A stretch of DNA of 64,000 nucleotides from positions 72,787,040 to 72,851,039 of the forward strand of contig CM067366.1 of the NCBI GenBank assembly GCA_034401795.1, in the 5' to 3' direction. The number at the start of each line of letters is the position of its first letter. Position 1 is the first letter of the stretch. This stretch comes from Chaetoderma sp. LZ-2023a. Its lineage: Eukaryota; Mollusca; Caudofoveata; Chaetodermatida; Chaetodermatidae. The position numbers and the translations under genes were made by a program. Positions 21,299 through 31,739 of this stretch are shown in pieces. The notes under the pieces are model-generated. The model made no database searches, had not been told where the DNA came from, and saw only the letters and a program-made list of their open reading frames with translations.

Positions 21299-21520
21299 TG
21301 AGTTAGTGGTCAAGGTTAGTCAAGAGAAATTAAGGTTTTTGGTTGGCTTAATGGCTAAAGAACCAAGAATTTTTGAAAATTTACTGCTGAAATGACTGCC
21401 TCCTTTATCGAGCCAGACATTCCAGTGGTAAAATCTCAAAAATTGTCTTCTGTTGGAACGTTTACAAATGAATATTTCTCACGATTACAGAAATATTTTT
21501 GTCCATTTGGTCCATAACCA
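21299..21520 (-). mobile_element. F1b copy, degenerate
   Basis: GTTAGTGGTCAAGGTTAGTC start, arms AAGAATTTTTGAAAATTTACTGCTG and CCAGTGGTAAAATCTC, eroded right end. Boundaries are approximate. Confidence 0.6.
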
Positions 21521-22439
21521 CATAGATAGCATAACAATAGCTTGACCACTGTCCATCCTGTTCACTGACATCTGAGTGGGCTTAAGGAATATAAGCACAG
21601 ATTCTGCCCACCCATAAATAGCCTTGTAAGTGGGTGGTCTATATTTAGCATTTCATTTAATATTTAGAACTAAATTCAGTTTGTCAACAGATAGGGTTTA
21701 GCAAACAGAGGGTAACTTTCAAGAAAATTTAGTGCTTCAGGCAAGCAAACACATGTACAATAGAACCTAATCTTAATGTCTATTATGTTGGAAAAATGTT
21801 TGACACGGCCAAGATGCAGGGCCAGGATACTGTTTAAATACAGATCAAATATGAGAAAATCAACAATTTAAAAGATCTAGTTCTTAGTTTGCTTTTTAAA
21901 ATGCATTGTAATGGAGACACATCTACACCTCCTCTACAACGGACCACAAGTCAAATCTATTCAGTCATCAATTCACAATCAAGTATACAATTTCACTAAG
22001 CACACCCCTCCCTTGCCACCACCACCACCCAACTCCTAACCCCCCCCCCACCCTACCCTTGAAGAGAGATTTGTAATTGAATATTTGACTCCACCAATAT
22101 AAAATCTTCAAGATAAGTTGCACATTTATTATATATATTAAGAGAATTCTAAGGTACTACATCTTTTTAAAGGATAACTAATCCATCCCCTGACAGCTAT
22201 TTAGGTGATCTAACATGCCGCTCATAAACTATACAGATAATTTTAAGCCTTTTATCATGATGCTAAGGAAAGATATTCAGGGTTTAGTAGTTAAACGTTG
22301 GTACATTTGTACACCCTATGATGACTGTCATGATTTACTTTTCAACCAATCAGAAAAAAGCTAGCGTGTCTGCCTTGGTATATACGCTCAGTCATAGAGG
22401 TGCCCGCTATAGTTTGGCGATGTGGTATAAAAGTAATCC
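21521..22439. other. Non-coding stretch with a C-rich tract
   Basis: CACCACCACC and a run of C at about 22011-22058. No gene seen. GGTATAAAAG at 22424 is a lone TATA-like motif without supporting signals. Confidence 0.5.
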
Positions 22440-22560
22440 TCCATAGGCAGCAACAACTTCCAGTCAAATTAGTTTCAAAATACTCAACAAGATGATTATT
22501 AAATAATAAGGAATGTCATGCATTGGCACTTACATGGCATCACACGCTATAGCTTGAGGA
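22440..22560. mobile_element. F3 right-half fragment
   Basis: CCATAGGCAGCAACAAC, CAGTCAAATTAGTTTCAAAA and a following ATTATTAAATAATAAG..GGCACTTACATGG tail like the F3 flank. Left half missing. Confidence 0.6.
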
Positions 22561-22974
22561 GACAAAGTGGCGGCGATCACTGTTCAACATTTACTCAATA
22601 TTACAAAGCAGACGATTGCGATACAGATCAGGGAATGTGACAGGATATGAATGATATAGAATCTATAAACCATATTCTATTACTACAATACAAGATCTGA
22701 GATGAGATTAGCATCGCTTTAAGAGTAAGTTTATTTATTTTGATGTCAGCTTTCACACATAAATGAGCATCATGAGGCCACCTGATGAGGCATGTTTATA
22801 TTTGAAAGTTCATCAAAATAAATAAAATTACGCTTAAAAAGTATCATAAAGTGACTCCGAGGATCCAGAGAACCCATATTTCTGATATGAACAAGAAAGT
22901 TACTAGATCATACATCGAACACCGTACGTAATTATGCAGACAGGTGATTCCTTTAAAATAATTATTTCTTACTC
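22561..22974. other. Unique stretch, nothing recognised
   Basis: No repeat copy or gene recognised. TTTATTTATTTTGATG near 22729 and CATCAAAATAAATAAA near 22812 form a spaced inverted repeat. Confidence 0.45.
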
Positions 22975-23115
22975 TTAACCATTTCACTGATGAAGTACAG
23001 GTATCTCATTTTCAAGGCAACAGCTTCCAGTCAAATTAATGTAAAAATATTCAATGATTAAATTTTATTTTGCAAAGAATATACTTTTTCAGGGATTAGT
23101 CGGTGAAAGGGTTAA
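22975..23115 (+). mobile_element. F4 copy lacking the left core arm
   Basis: Begins TTAACCATTTCACTGATG, ends GGGATTAGTCGGTGAAAGGGTTAA. Runs from CTCATTTTCAAGGCAACAG directly into CTTCCAGTCAAATTAAT. Confidence 0.82.
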
Positions 23116-23729
23116 AAAACTTTGACTCCTCTTATTAAATTATTAATTAATAATTCAATTAATTAACACACTAACATGGCTAACACGCACAACTTTTATT
23201 CATTATTCAGAAATATATCTAAAGGGGTTTTCGTTGCATACAAGGCATCAACAACTTACTTTTAGTCAAATTATCTTGAAAACCTAAATTGAAACCTGGC
23301 GGTCCAAATGTCATGATCCAATGAGATAGAACAGATAATAGAATTTCGATAAACAAACAACATGGCTCGAAATTTGAACCTTACACAGACACACAATCCC
23401 CAGTCATAATCTCGTCAAATAAAGTATGCATTTTGCGTCTTTCCATGGAATGAAAAACCTGGATTTAATGAAATCCACTATCAAACAACACAGAGCTTAC
23501 CTGCAGAGCTGTCCAAGTCGGAAACAGAGGAATTCCAAAATCTGGTCAAATAAAACTGGACAGAGGGCAGTGGCTGGAGTTCCAGTACAAAGAGATTGGA
23601 TACAATATGCATGGGAAGTCCAGCTGCTGTCCTCTGCAGATATATACCTTGCATGGGTCTATACTAATGTACACAATCACCCCTGAAATGCTAAATAACC
23701 AAAATCACAGATATGACCTGGAATTGAAT
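23116..23729. other. Unique stretch; arm scrap of the shared core
   Basis: CAACTTACTTTTAGTCAAATTATC at about 23252-23275 resembles an F2 right arm. An 86-codon open frame at 23426-23686 has no features I recognise. Confidence 0.45.
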
Positions 23730-23822
23730 GTGCAGAATATTTTGAAAATAGTTAGACTGAAAGTCCTTGCTGCCTAAGGCAGCAATGACTTTCAATGGAA
23801 TTGTTATCAATATTTAGCACAA
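23730..23822. mobile_element. F2/F4-type core hairpin
   Basis: GCAGAATATTTTGAAAATAG..TTGCTGCCTAAGGCAGCAATGAC..AATTGTTATCAATATT. The centre GCTGCCTAAGGCAGC is the F4/F3 kind, while the arm ACTGAAAGTCCTTG is the F2 kind. Confidence 0.65.
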
Positions 23823-24087
23823 TTTTTAATATAGAATATAATACGTATAATTTGTCCTACAGGATGAAGATGGTTAATAGTTAAGTAAACACTGATAACC
23901 ACACACCTCTGTCAAAGTGACTGACCACTCAGATGGACATCAACTTGACCTTTGAAGCTGCACATTAAGGATCTTAAGTGGCCTAATTCTGTTCTCTAGA
24001 CCTTTCAACCCCCACCCCCATCAAGAAGATATTTTTCTGTATTTGATTCATATTCATATCTCAATATTAGTGTTTTTCAGAATTTAG

Positions 24088-25252
24088 CCTTATCACTCAT
24101 TCATCCATGCCTGTTTATTCTGGCCAATATAGATCCACCATTCCTGTTTATTCTGGCCAATATAGACCCACCTTATAAGTCATTCATCCATGCCTGTTTA
24201 TTCTGGCCAATATAGATCCACCTTACAACTCAATCATCAATACCTTTTTATTCTGGCCAATTTAGATCCACCTTATAATGCCTGTTTATTCTGGCCAATA
24301 TAGATCCACTTTATAACTCATTCATCAATATCTGTTTATTCTGGCCAATATAGATCCACCTTATAACTCATTCATTCATACCTGTTTATTCTGGCCAAGT
24401 TAGATCCACCTTATAACTCATTCATCCATACCTGTTTATTCTGTCCAATATAGATCCACCTTATAACTCATTTATCAATACCTGTTTATTCTGGCCAATT
24501 TAGATCCATCTTAATGCCTGTTTATTCTGGCCAATATAGATCAACCATATAACTCATTCATCCATACCTGTTTATTCTGGCCAATATAGATCCACCTTAT
24601 AACTCATTCATCCATACCTGTTTATTCTGACCAATATAGATCCACCTTATAACTCATTCATCAATACCTTTTTAATCTGGCCAATATAGATCCACCTTAT
24701 AATGCCTGTTTATTCTGGCCAATATAGATCCACTTTATAACTCATTCATCAATATCTGTTTATTCTGGCCAATATAGATCCACCTTATAACTCATTCATC
24801 CATACCTGTTTATTCTGGCCAAGTTAGATCCACCTTAACTCATTCATCCATACCTGTTTATTCTGGCCAATATAGATCCACCTTATAACTCATTTATCAA
24901 TACCTGTTTATTCTGGCCAATTTAGATCCATCTTAATGCCTGTTTATTCTGGCCAATATAGATCAACCATATAACTCATTCATCCATACCTGTTTATTCT
25001 GGCCAATATAGATCCACCTTATAACTCATTCATCCATACCTGTTTATTCTGACCAATATAGATCCACCTTATAACTCATTCATCAATACCTTTTTAATCT
25101 GGCCAATATAGATCCACCTTATAATGCCTGTTTATTCCGGCCAATATAGATACACCTTGTAATTCAATCATCCATACCTGTTTATTCTGGCCAATATAGA
25201 TCCACCGTATTATTCAATCATCCATACCTGTTTATTCTGGCCAATATAGATC
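24088..25252. repeat. Minisatellite array B, about 50-bp unit, about 25 copies
   Basis: Unit: CATTCATCCATACCTGTTTA then TTCTGGCCAATATAGATCCA then CCTTATAACT. Some units lack the first 15-20 bp (CTTAATGCCTG joins). A block marked by ATAATGCCTG starts at 24275, 24699 and 25121, giving a higher-order period of about 423 bp. The array ends 20 bp before an F1 copy. Confidence 0.95.
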
Positions 25253-25271
25253 AATCAGAAATTACACATTA

Positions 25272-25510
25272 TTAACCATTTAACCCTCAAATTTATTCAA
25301 GGAAATTTCCCTTTTTTTTATGGAAAATTTTATTTGCGGACCAAGAGAAGACTATTTTTGAAAATTTATCACTGGAATGACTGGCTCGTTTATCGAACCA
25401 GTCATTTCAGTGATAAATTTTCAAAAATAGTCTTCTCTTGGTCTGCAAATGGACATTTCTCAAGCCCACCGCAGAAACTGTTTTTTGCCGTTTTGAGTGT
25501 TAAAGGGTTA
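25272..25510 (-). mobile_element. F1a foldback MITE
   Basis: Begins TTAACCATTTAACCCTCAAATT. Both arms carry ATCACTGG/CAGTGAT where consensus has ACCACTGG. The right TTAA has changed to TTAT. Confidence 0.88.
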
Positions 25511-26104
25511 TGTGACATAATATCTAGGATAGATCAGTCCTAAAAGGGAAAAGTCACAGAAGAATAGAAAATTCATACACACATTAAAATTTGTCTCTTA
25601 TCACCAGCAGAGAAACCATCATCAGAGGCCTACATAACCCATTAAATATTATAGTAAATCTTCTTACCAAATCTAACTCCCAAAACTACGGACATTGACC
25701 AAGGGAGTTTTAAAGAAATATACTTTTTAATAATTTGAATATTAATTTTACTGGAAGACATTGCTGCTTTAGACAGTAATCACCCCTTCCAATTTTAATC
25801 TATTTTCTAATTAAGTCACCAACATTTTGGTATATTTGTTTTAAAAGTGAGATATTGAAATTTCACATATTATATAGGGTTAATGTGTCATACAGTAACA
25901 CATAAATAGAAATGAATTCTTATTTAAGTGCAAAGCTAACTCTCAACTGAGCAGTTAATGTTTATAATAAGATATAGTGTGTCCACTTCACAAGACCATT
26001 GACCACTGACCAGAGGTAGTGGACTTTCTCCAAAGTAAATACATATGACCATCTAACTTCTTACTGACCCTCTTAACAATTCCCATCTCAGACATTAGTA
26101 GCCT
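25511..26104. other. Unique stretch with an F4-like core remnant
   Basis: TTTGAATATTAATTTTACTGGAAG..CATTGCTGCTTTAGACAG at about 25734-25800 is a degraded F4 core. No gene seen. Confidence 0.5.
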
Positions 26105-26341
26105 CTTAAACCTTTAACACTCAGGTTGGTAAAAAAATGCTTCTGCAGTCGTGTTGGGAAATGTCCATTTGCAGACTAAGAGAATAGCATTTTTTACTTT
26201 ATCACTTGAATGACCGGCTCAATAACAGAGCCAGTCATTCCACTGATAAATTTTCAAAAATACTCTTCTTCCGGTCTGCAAATGGACATTTTCTGAAAGA
26301 AAGTTAAGTTTTCTTCAACAAATTTGAGGGTTAACAGGTAA
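26105..26341 (+). mobile_element. F1a foldback MITE
   Basis: Begins TTAAACCTTTAACACTCAGG; ends GAGGGTTAACAGGTAA. Both arms carry TTATCAC/GTGATAA-type changes (TATCACTTG and CACTGATAA). Its last bases (GTAA) also start the following F4-like copy. Confidence 0.85.
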
Positions 26342-26537
26342 CCCTTGGAATCCCACTTACTCAATTTCAAGACATTCATGAAAAATATTGAATACAAATT
26401 TGGAAATAAATTTGACTGGAAACTGGTGTTGCCCTAGGCAGCAAGCAACAGCTCCCAGTCAAATTGGTCTCAAAATATTAAACAGATTATTTCTTACATC
26501 CTAAATCATTTGTAATGTAGTGTGGAGGAAGGGGTTA
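26338..26537 (+). mobile_element. F4/F3 intermediate foldback element
   Basis: Starts GTAACCCTTGGAATCCCAC, ends GGAGGAAGGGGTTAA. Core: AATAAATTTGACTGGAAACTGG, GTTGCCCTAGGCAGC and CTCCCAGTCAAATTGGTCTC. It has F4-like ends with an F3-like centre. Confidence 0.7.
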
Positions 26538-26755
26538 AGTTGCTAGGGCAACACAAAATCCAGATAGTCAGTGGCTCTGGGTACATTATTTTATGTCCAA
26601 TATGCTATAATTTTGACATTTACTTCTAGGTTTCAACAACCTTCATTCAGACAAACAGTTTTTAAAATATTTGCATGATTGTGAATTAGCTATATGAAAA
26701 TAACATCTATATCATCTATGTCTTGTTTATTCTTAGGACAGGTGCTTATAATTAA

Positions 26756-26920
26756 TTAACCCTTTAATGGTCAAGGCACCCAAAACCGGCCAGCGCTTTA
26801 TCTAGCCAGCCATTCGAGTGGTCAATTTCAACCCCTCCCTCAAATGCTTTAATTTTCACTTGCAAATGGCCATCCCCCATGAGGACTGTTTGAAGTGTGT
26901 TTGATAATTAAAAAGCTAAA
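26756..26920 (+). mobile_element. F1b copy, left arm shortened
   Basis: TTAACCCTTTAATGGTCAAGG and ACCGGCC then a jump to CTTTATCTAGCCAGCCATTCG; right end eroded near GATAATTAAAAAGC. About 70 bp of the left arm is missing. Confidence 0.65.
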
Positions 26921-27321
26921 TTACTTTAATTTTAAAGCATACTTGAAAAAAATTCTGAACATCAAAGGCTAAAGAAGAGTACAGCGCCCCTGCCCCCCCC
27001 CCCTCCCCCTCCCCCACCCACCCAAACCTCTCATACCCAGGCTGCACTAATCTAACACAAATTATTTGTTCAAATGAGTTAGCCCAATGTGTAAAGTTTA
27101 TTCTAGCCAGTATTCATTGAAGAAAAGCCAGGTGAGAGTGAAAGGTGTTTGTGAGTGAATGAGATAAGGCCATGTGGTGTTAATTGCCCAGTTCCCTTGG
27201 ACAATGTCCAGCAGAGTGGACACAATTCCTTTATGTTCACAGATAATTGCTAGACAGTGTTGATCTGAGGGACCATTCTTAGTACCCATTTCATTCTATA
27301 TCACTACATAACATAGATCCT
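26921..27321. other. Non-coding stretch with a C-rich tract
   Basis: CCCCTGCCCCCCCCCCTCCCC at about 26988-27018. A 63-codon frame on the - strand at 27098-27289 was inspected and not recognised. Confidence 0.5.
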
Positions 27322-27409
27322 GCCGATTATTCTGAAAATAGTTTGACTGAAAGTCGTTGCTTCCTAGGGCGGAAATCACTTTCAATCAAAATGTTTAATA
27401 TTTAGCTAA
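27322..27409. mobile_element. F2-type core hairpin
   Basis: GATTATTCTGAAAATAG and ACTGAAAGTCGTTGCTTCC pair with a returning arm GAAATCACTTTCAATC. No F2 termini. Confidence 0.6.
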
Positions 27410-27449
27410 ATTTTGGGCATATGCCTGAGAACAAACCCAGAACTGAGTG

Positions 27450-27654
27450 TTAACTGGCTGACAGCTTTAAGCCACCCAACTATAATTTCCATGGTGTCTA
27501 ACTCTGGATATGCTTAATATTTTGAAAACAATTTGGCTGACAACTGTTGACCACCAACAACTTTCAGTCAAATTGTCTTCAAAATATTCAGCATATCCAG
27601 AGTTAGACCCCCTGGAAAATGTAGTCTGCAGAAATTCAGCAAGCAGAGAGTTAA
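27450..27654. mobile_element. F2 foldback MITE
   Basis: Begins TTAACTGGCTGACAGC, ends GAAATTCAGCAAGCAGAGAGTTAA. The flanks GTCTAACTCTGGATATGC and GCATATCCAGAGTTAGAC are perfect inverted repeats. The centre is shortened to TTGACCACCAACAAC. Confidence 0.9.
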
Positions 27655-28062
27655 AGTTTCATTCAGTTCACAATTTCCAACCCATTTCCTATGAATGACT
27701 TGAAGTCAATGGAGAGAATAGATTCTTCACAGATTATAATCTGGCTGAAATAACAATCACATTCCATTGACAATAGTTCAAAGACCTCAGAAATACTACA
27801 GGACAAAGTGATCAACGATTGGTGTGAAAACTATCATAAGAGAGCTAAAGACTTTGCTAAATAAGTGCTCCAAATCTCCAGTTCAGTAATTATATACCTG
27901 GCCTTTGATGATCCAAGCAAATTACAGGTGAATTAATACCTGGCCTAGATGAATATAACTAATAACAGGTTTATGTATAATAACCGAAGCTATACAAAAT
28001 CTGATCGTTCTGTAATCAGTGACGGTACCCTAATGAACTACAAATACCTCCTAGCAATCTAC
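27655..28062. other. Unique stretch, nothing recognised
   Basis: No repeat copy or gene recognised. Confidence 0.5.
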
Positions 28063-28265
28063 AAATTACTCACATCAATTAGTATAAATATGGTATTGTG
28101 TTTATAAACTTAGATGTAATCTGTTAACGGTCAACAATGGTCAAGAATATTTACACTTGTTTAGTCAATGTCCACATACAGGCTGGAAGACTATTTTGGA
28201 AAATTACTCACATCAATTAGTATAAATATGGTAGTGTGTATATAAACTTAGATTTAATCTGTTAA
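28063..28265. repeat. 65-bp direct duplication bracketing an F1 left arm
   Basis: Copy one at 28063-28127 and copy two at 28201-28265 both read AAATTACTCACATCAATTAG..AAACTTAGAT.TAATCTGTTAAC with few differences. Between them lies an F1b left half (about 28123-28204) that stops in GGAAAATT, where the second copy begins with AAATTAC. Confidence 0.9.
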
Positions 28266-28490
28266 CCATTAAGAATGGTCAAGCCGGTCAAAACATGTCT
28301 CTGCAATGGTCTTGGGGAATGTCCATTTGCAGGCTAAGATAAGACAATTTTTTATAACTTACCACTGGAATGACTGGTCCGATAATCGAGCCAGTTATTC
28401 CAGTGGTAAATTTTTTTAAATTATCTTATCTTGCCTTGCAAATGGACATTCAAAAAACTAAAATTAAAATTTTCGGCTAAACGTCAAGAT
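28262..28490 (+). mobile_element. F1b foldback MITE
   Basis: Begins TTAACCATTAAGAATGGTC. Left arm GCTAAGATAAGACAA is mirrored by TTATCTTATCTTGCC on the right (AGATAAG/CTTATCT in place of AGAGAAG/CTTCTCT). The right terminus merges with the next copy without a clear TTAA. Confidence 0.8.
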
Positions 28491-28718
28491 TGGTCAATAA
28501 TATTTACATTTGTTTAGTCAATGTCCACTTACAGACCGGAAGACATTTTTAAATATTTACCACTGGAATGACAGGCTAGGTTATTGAGTCAGTCATTCTT
28601 GTGGTAAAATTGTTAAAAAAAAGATCTTGACCTGTAAATAGATGTCACTCAAGACTATAACAGGATGTTGGTTTTCTCCGGAGTGATGACTAAAGCTGGG
28701 TTAACCCTGAAGGATTAA
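28484..28718 (-). mobile_element. F1b foldback MITE
   Basis: CGTCAAGATTGGTCAATAAT start; left arm CACTTACAGACC and right arm GACCTGTAAATAG share the GCA-to-ACA change. Ends GGGTTAACCCTGAAGGATTAA. Confidence 0.75.
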
Positions 28719-28783
28719 ACATGTTGTGTATTTTGTAAGTCATTTGACTGCAGATTATTGTTCCATATCTACAACTATGACCT

Positions 28784-28992
28784 TTAACCCTTACCACTCT
28801 GATGTCAATATTCCATCTTTTATTGTGTCAATATCACAGAAACTGGTGTACATTGTTAAACAACTTTGCTGGAATATGTTGCTGTCTACGACATCACCAT
28901 CTCCTACCAAATTTGTTGAAAAATGAACACCAGTTCATCTTTTAATTTATTTTGAAAATTTAAAGTTTTGACACCAGAGTGGTAAAGGTTAA
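28784..28992. mobile_element. F5 TTAA element with 20-bp terminal inverted repeats
   Basis: Left end TTAACCCTTACCACTCTGAT, right end CCAGAGTGGTAAAGGTTAA. Inside, ACTGGTGTACATTGTT pairs with a later AAAATGAACACCAGT. Size 209 bp. Its ends are CCCTT-like as in F1 and F4, but the interior is unrelated. Only one copy in the window. Confidence 0.75.
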
Positions 28993-29296
28993 ACTTGATC
29001 CTTGGCATGGCTGCCACGCTCACACACACATGACAAGATCTTAACTCGCAGGTATCCAATGTTTCTCCTAGAATACATGTAGAACAATTCCTCGCTATGA
29101 ACAATACATAAGAACAAAGTGTGGTACACATGGCTCGGAAGAGCATATAGTCTATCCCAGAGATCAATAGTTGATTAGCGGTAATGGATGCACTCTCCAA
29201 TCAAAGCATCGCACAGAACTGCTTCCCACTAACAGCTTACAGGATAACTTAATAAGTGAACCGTAGAATGGAAGTACAGAAATATATGTAACTCAG
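28993..29296. other. Unique stretch, nothing recognised
   Basis: No repeat copy or gene recognised. Confidence 0.5.
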
Positions 29297-29574
29297 ACAG
29301 GGCCCTGGTACTCAGAAACAAAACAGAGACAGGGTCCTGGTACCCAGAAACTAAACATAGAGCCAGAGTCTAGGTACACAGAAACAAAACACACAGAGGG
29401 TCCTGATACTCAGAAACAAAATGCAGAGAAAGGGTCCTGGTAAACATACAGACAGGGTCCTGGTACTCAGAAAGAAAACATAGACAGGACAGAGTCCTAG
29501 TCCTCAAAAATAAAATGCAGACAGGGTCCCGGTACCCAAAAACAAAACACAGAGACAGGGTCCAGGTACTTAAG
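29297..29574. repeat. Minisatellite array C, about 30-36-bp unit, about 9 copies
   Basis: Unit core: ACAGGGTCCTGGTACTCAGA then AACAAAACA. Units vary in length and sequence, so the array looks old compared with D and G. Confidence 0.85.
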
Positions 29575-29701
29575 ATTGGGACACAAATATTTCATAGTGA
29601 ATAAATGTCTTAAATGATTACAATGCAAGCGACAGCAATCAGAGACTGCAGACCCTCCTCATCCTCACGTTTTTATCAACTTGTCAGAAGTTTTTTTGAT
29701 T

Positions 29702-29717
29702 GGGGGGGGGGGGGGGG
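29702..29717. repeat. Poly-G tract
   Basis: About 16 G bases following TTTTTTTGATT; it precedes an older dispersed repeat. Confidence 0.9.
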
Positions 29718-29718
29718 A

Positions 29719-30345
29719 TTTTCCGGATTTCTTTGGACCACACCACAAGTTGTGGGATCCTAGTGAATGGTCGCACCATTTCCTGTGTTAAAATTTGAGC
29801 AAAATCAGACAAATAGTTTCCGAGATATCCATAGATCCAGTATTTGATCTGCTCCGGATTCTTCTATCCTGATCCTGAACATCTGGAAATACTCTTGCAC
29901 TCCAAGTTGCTTCCTTGTGTTAAAATCTGAGGTAAGTCGGATCAGAAGTTTTTGAGATACAGGTTAGGAGGGACGAACAGACACACACACAAACATCCGG
30001 ATCACAATAACCTCCACCCCATACAGATTGCTGGTGCTAGTTATCCCGCTTTTATCACATTAAACGTTTAGGATTTTCCATATAGTTTTGGATTTTTCGG
30101 ATTTTTTGGGATTATGGCAAAAGAAAGTTGTGGAATGCTAGTGTATGGTCTCACTCATCCTTGTGTTGAGCCAAATCGGACCATAGTTTCCGAGATATCA
30201 ATATATCCAGAAGTTGATCCGATCCCGATGCAGTCTTTTAGCCGGATCACGGACAAAGTCTGGAAATCCTCTTGCACGGCAAGATTCTTCCTTGTGTTAA
30301 TGTTTGAGCCAAATCGGATCAGCAGTTTTCAAGATACAGGCAGAC
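29719..30345 (+). repeat. Dispersed repeat in two direct copies, about 265 bp each
   Basis: Copies at 29719-29985 and 30083-30345. Shared segments include TTTCCGAGATATC, TCTGGAAAT.CTCTTGCAC and TTCCTTGTGTTAA. Each copy is itself a dimer of a 'GAGCCAAATCGGATCA' module. The spacer (29986-30082) holds ACACACACAC and CACAATAACCTCCACCCC, a common ending for this repeat type in molluscs as I recall it. Confidence 0.75.
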
Positions 30346-30682
30346 AGGCAGAGGCAGGCGGGCAGGCAGACGGACTAAATTGATATGGCCTTATGTACAC
30401 ATACACAGATACTTGTACATGCAGTCCATCGAAAGCATTGCCTATAAGGTGACGGATGGTCCCCTTACCCCTATTCATCAGCACATATAGCCATATACAG
30501 GTGTATAATTTGTTACCCTTACTAAGTGGAAGAGGGTATTCAAAATCTCTCAAACTATAAGGTGATGGACCCCTTACTTCATCAGTAAATGGTTAATAGC
30601 TTAAAAATCAGAGTACAACAATTAGCATAAGAATCCATGAGACTCAAATGAATGCTAATCAGAAATACTACTTAGTAATAAG
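30346..30682. other. Non-coding stretch with a GGCA-rich start
   Basis: CAGGCAGACAGGCAGAGGCAG-type sequence ends the preceding repeat. GGTGACGGATGGTCCCCTTACC and GGTGATGGACCCCTTAC (30450, 30561) form a short duplication. Confidence 0.5.
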
Positions 30683-30769
30683 TCATCCTTTGCTTGCATT
30701 CCTACAGCTGTTGTTTTAAGGCAGATAATCCCGTGAAACAACAGCTGTATGAATGCCAGCAAAGGATGG
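30683..30769. ncRNA. Isolated imperfect hairpin, miRNA-precursor-like
   Basis: Arm 30683-30716 (TCATCCTTTGCTTGCATTCC..) pairs with 30736-30769 (..GAATGCCAGCAAAGGATGG) over about 34 bp with three mismatches and a loop of about 19 nt. It is unrelated to families F1-F5 and occurs once. Size and mismatched stem fit an animal pre-miRNA, but a small one-off MITE fits equally well. I know of no miRNA with this sequence. Both arms contain CAGCTG. Confidence 0.4.
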
Positions 30770-30856
30770 TTCTATCATTACAGTGTGTCCTCTGATATTA
30801 TCCAACTTCGATATATCCTTGGCTTTTGTACACATGGCCAGATCCAGATCTAATCC

Positions 30857-31072
30857 TTAACCCTTTAACTCTCATATCAGCCAAAATAGCTCCTGCAGTG
30901 GTCTTGAGAAATGCCCATTTGCAGACAAATAGAAGACTATTTTTGAAAATTTACTACCAGAATGACATTCCAGTGGTAAATTTTCAAAAATAGTTTTCTC
31001 TTGGTCTGCAAATTGACATTTTCTATGAGAAAATTTAAATTTCTTGAATAAATTTGATGGTTAAAGTGTTAA
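30857..31072 (+). mobile_element. F1a foldback MITE, tip deleted
   Basis: TTAA at both ends. The left arm goes ACTACCAGAATGACATTCCAG, skipping the CTGGCTCGATAACCGAGCCAG tip, so the hairpin is about 30 bp shorter. Confidence 0.88.
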
Positions 31073-31739
31073 ACAATAATCCAATGTCAGCTGAATACTC
31101 TCTCAGAGAGAAGGGCTTTAATCATGGGCTCAAATCAAAGGTGTGTGTGTGTGCATTTGTGTTGTTTACACACCTGCCTTATTCTCAGTTTACCTGTCAC
31201 AACTAACCACAGACTGACCAATCAAGCAGTATTTGCTTTGAGTTGACTGACTTAACCTTGTCTACTGTAATCAATAATCACCTGGATTCTGGAACCAATT
31301 TCGGTTCCTTAATCACCAGCTAAACTTCAGATTCATAAATTTGAAATGATAAACAAGCTTGATTACTTTAACTGTGTTACTGTAAGGTGTTGCTGTCTAT
31401 GACAGATGAGATCAAATACCTTTTAACAACAAACTTTGTTTACGTCCATTGCTTTTCAAAATTGACTCGGCAACAATTACCGCTTTGACAACATGCAAGA
31501 TTATTTATTTTCATAAATAATGGGAGTTTGTTTAATAGACGTTAACAGCAAGAGTACCAAGGTGTCTGCAGCATGCAAACAGTGGCACTGGAAGGAAATT
31601 TTGGTTGGAGGGGACACATTGGGGGGGGGGGGGAGGGGCTATGGAAATTGAGTGGTCTGGCCATTCTTTCCTGCAAAATTTTGAAATCTGAATGCTCTCA
31701 GATGGCTTCTCCTGCATTTCTGTAGGTGAATATGAATTA
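31073..31739. other. Non-coding stretch with poly-G run
   Basis: GTGTGTGTGTG at 31141-31153 and a G run of about 13 at 31621-31633. No gene seen. Confidence 0.5.

Noticed and set aside
22424-22434. TATAAAAG-type box as a promoter
   Set aside because: No initiator at the right distance and no downstream frame; a lone match in AT-rich DNA.
25334-25543. Many short frames sharing a KIYHWNDWLGYRASHSSGKF-type peptide (also near 8936, 13355, 16913, 19735, 31875)
   Set aside because: The peptide is simply the translation of the F1 hairpin arm, which occurs dozens of times. It is not a protein domain.
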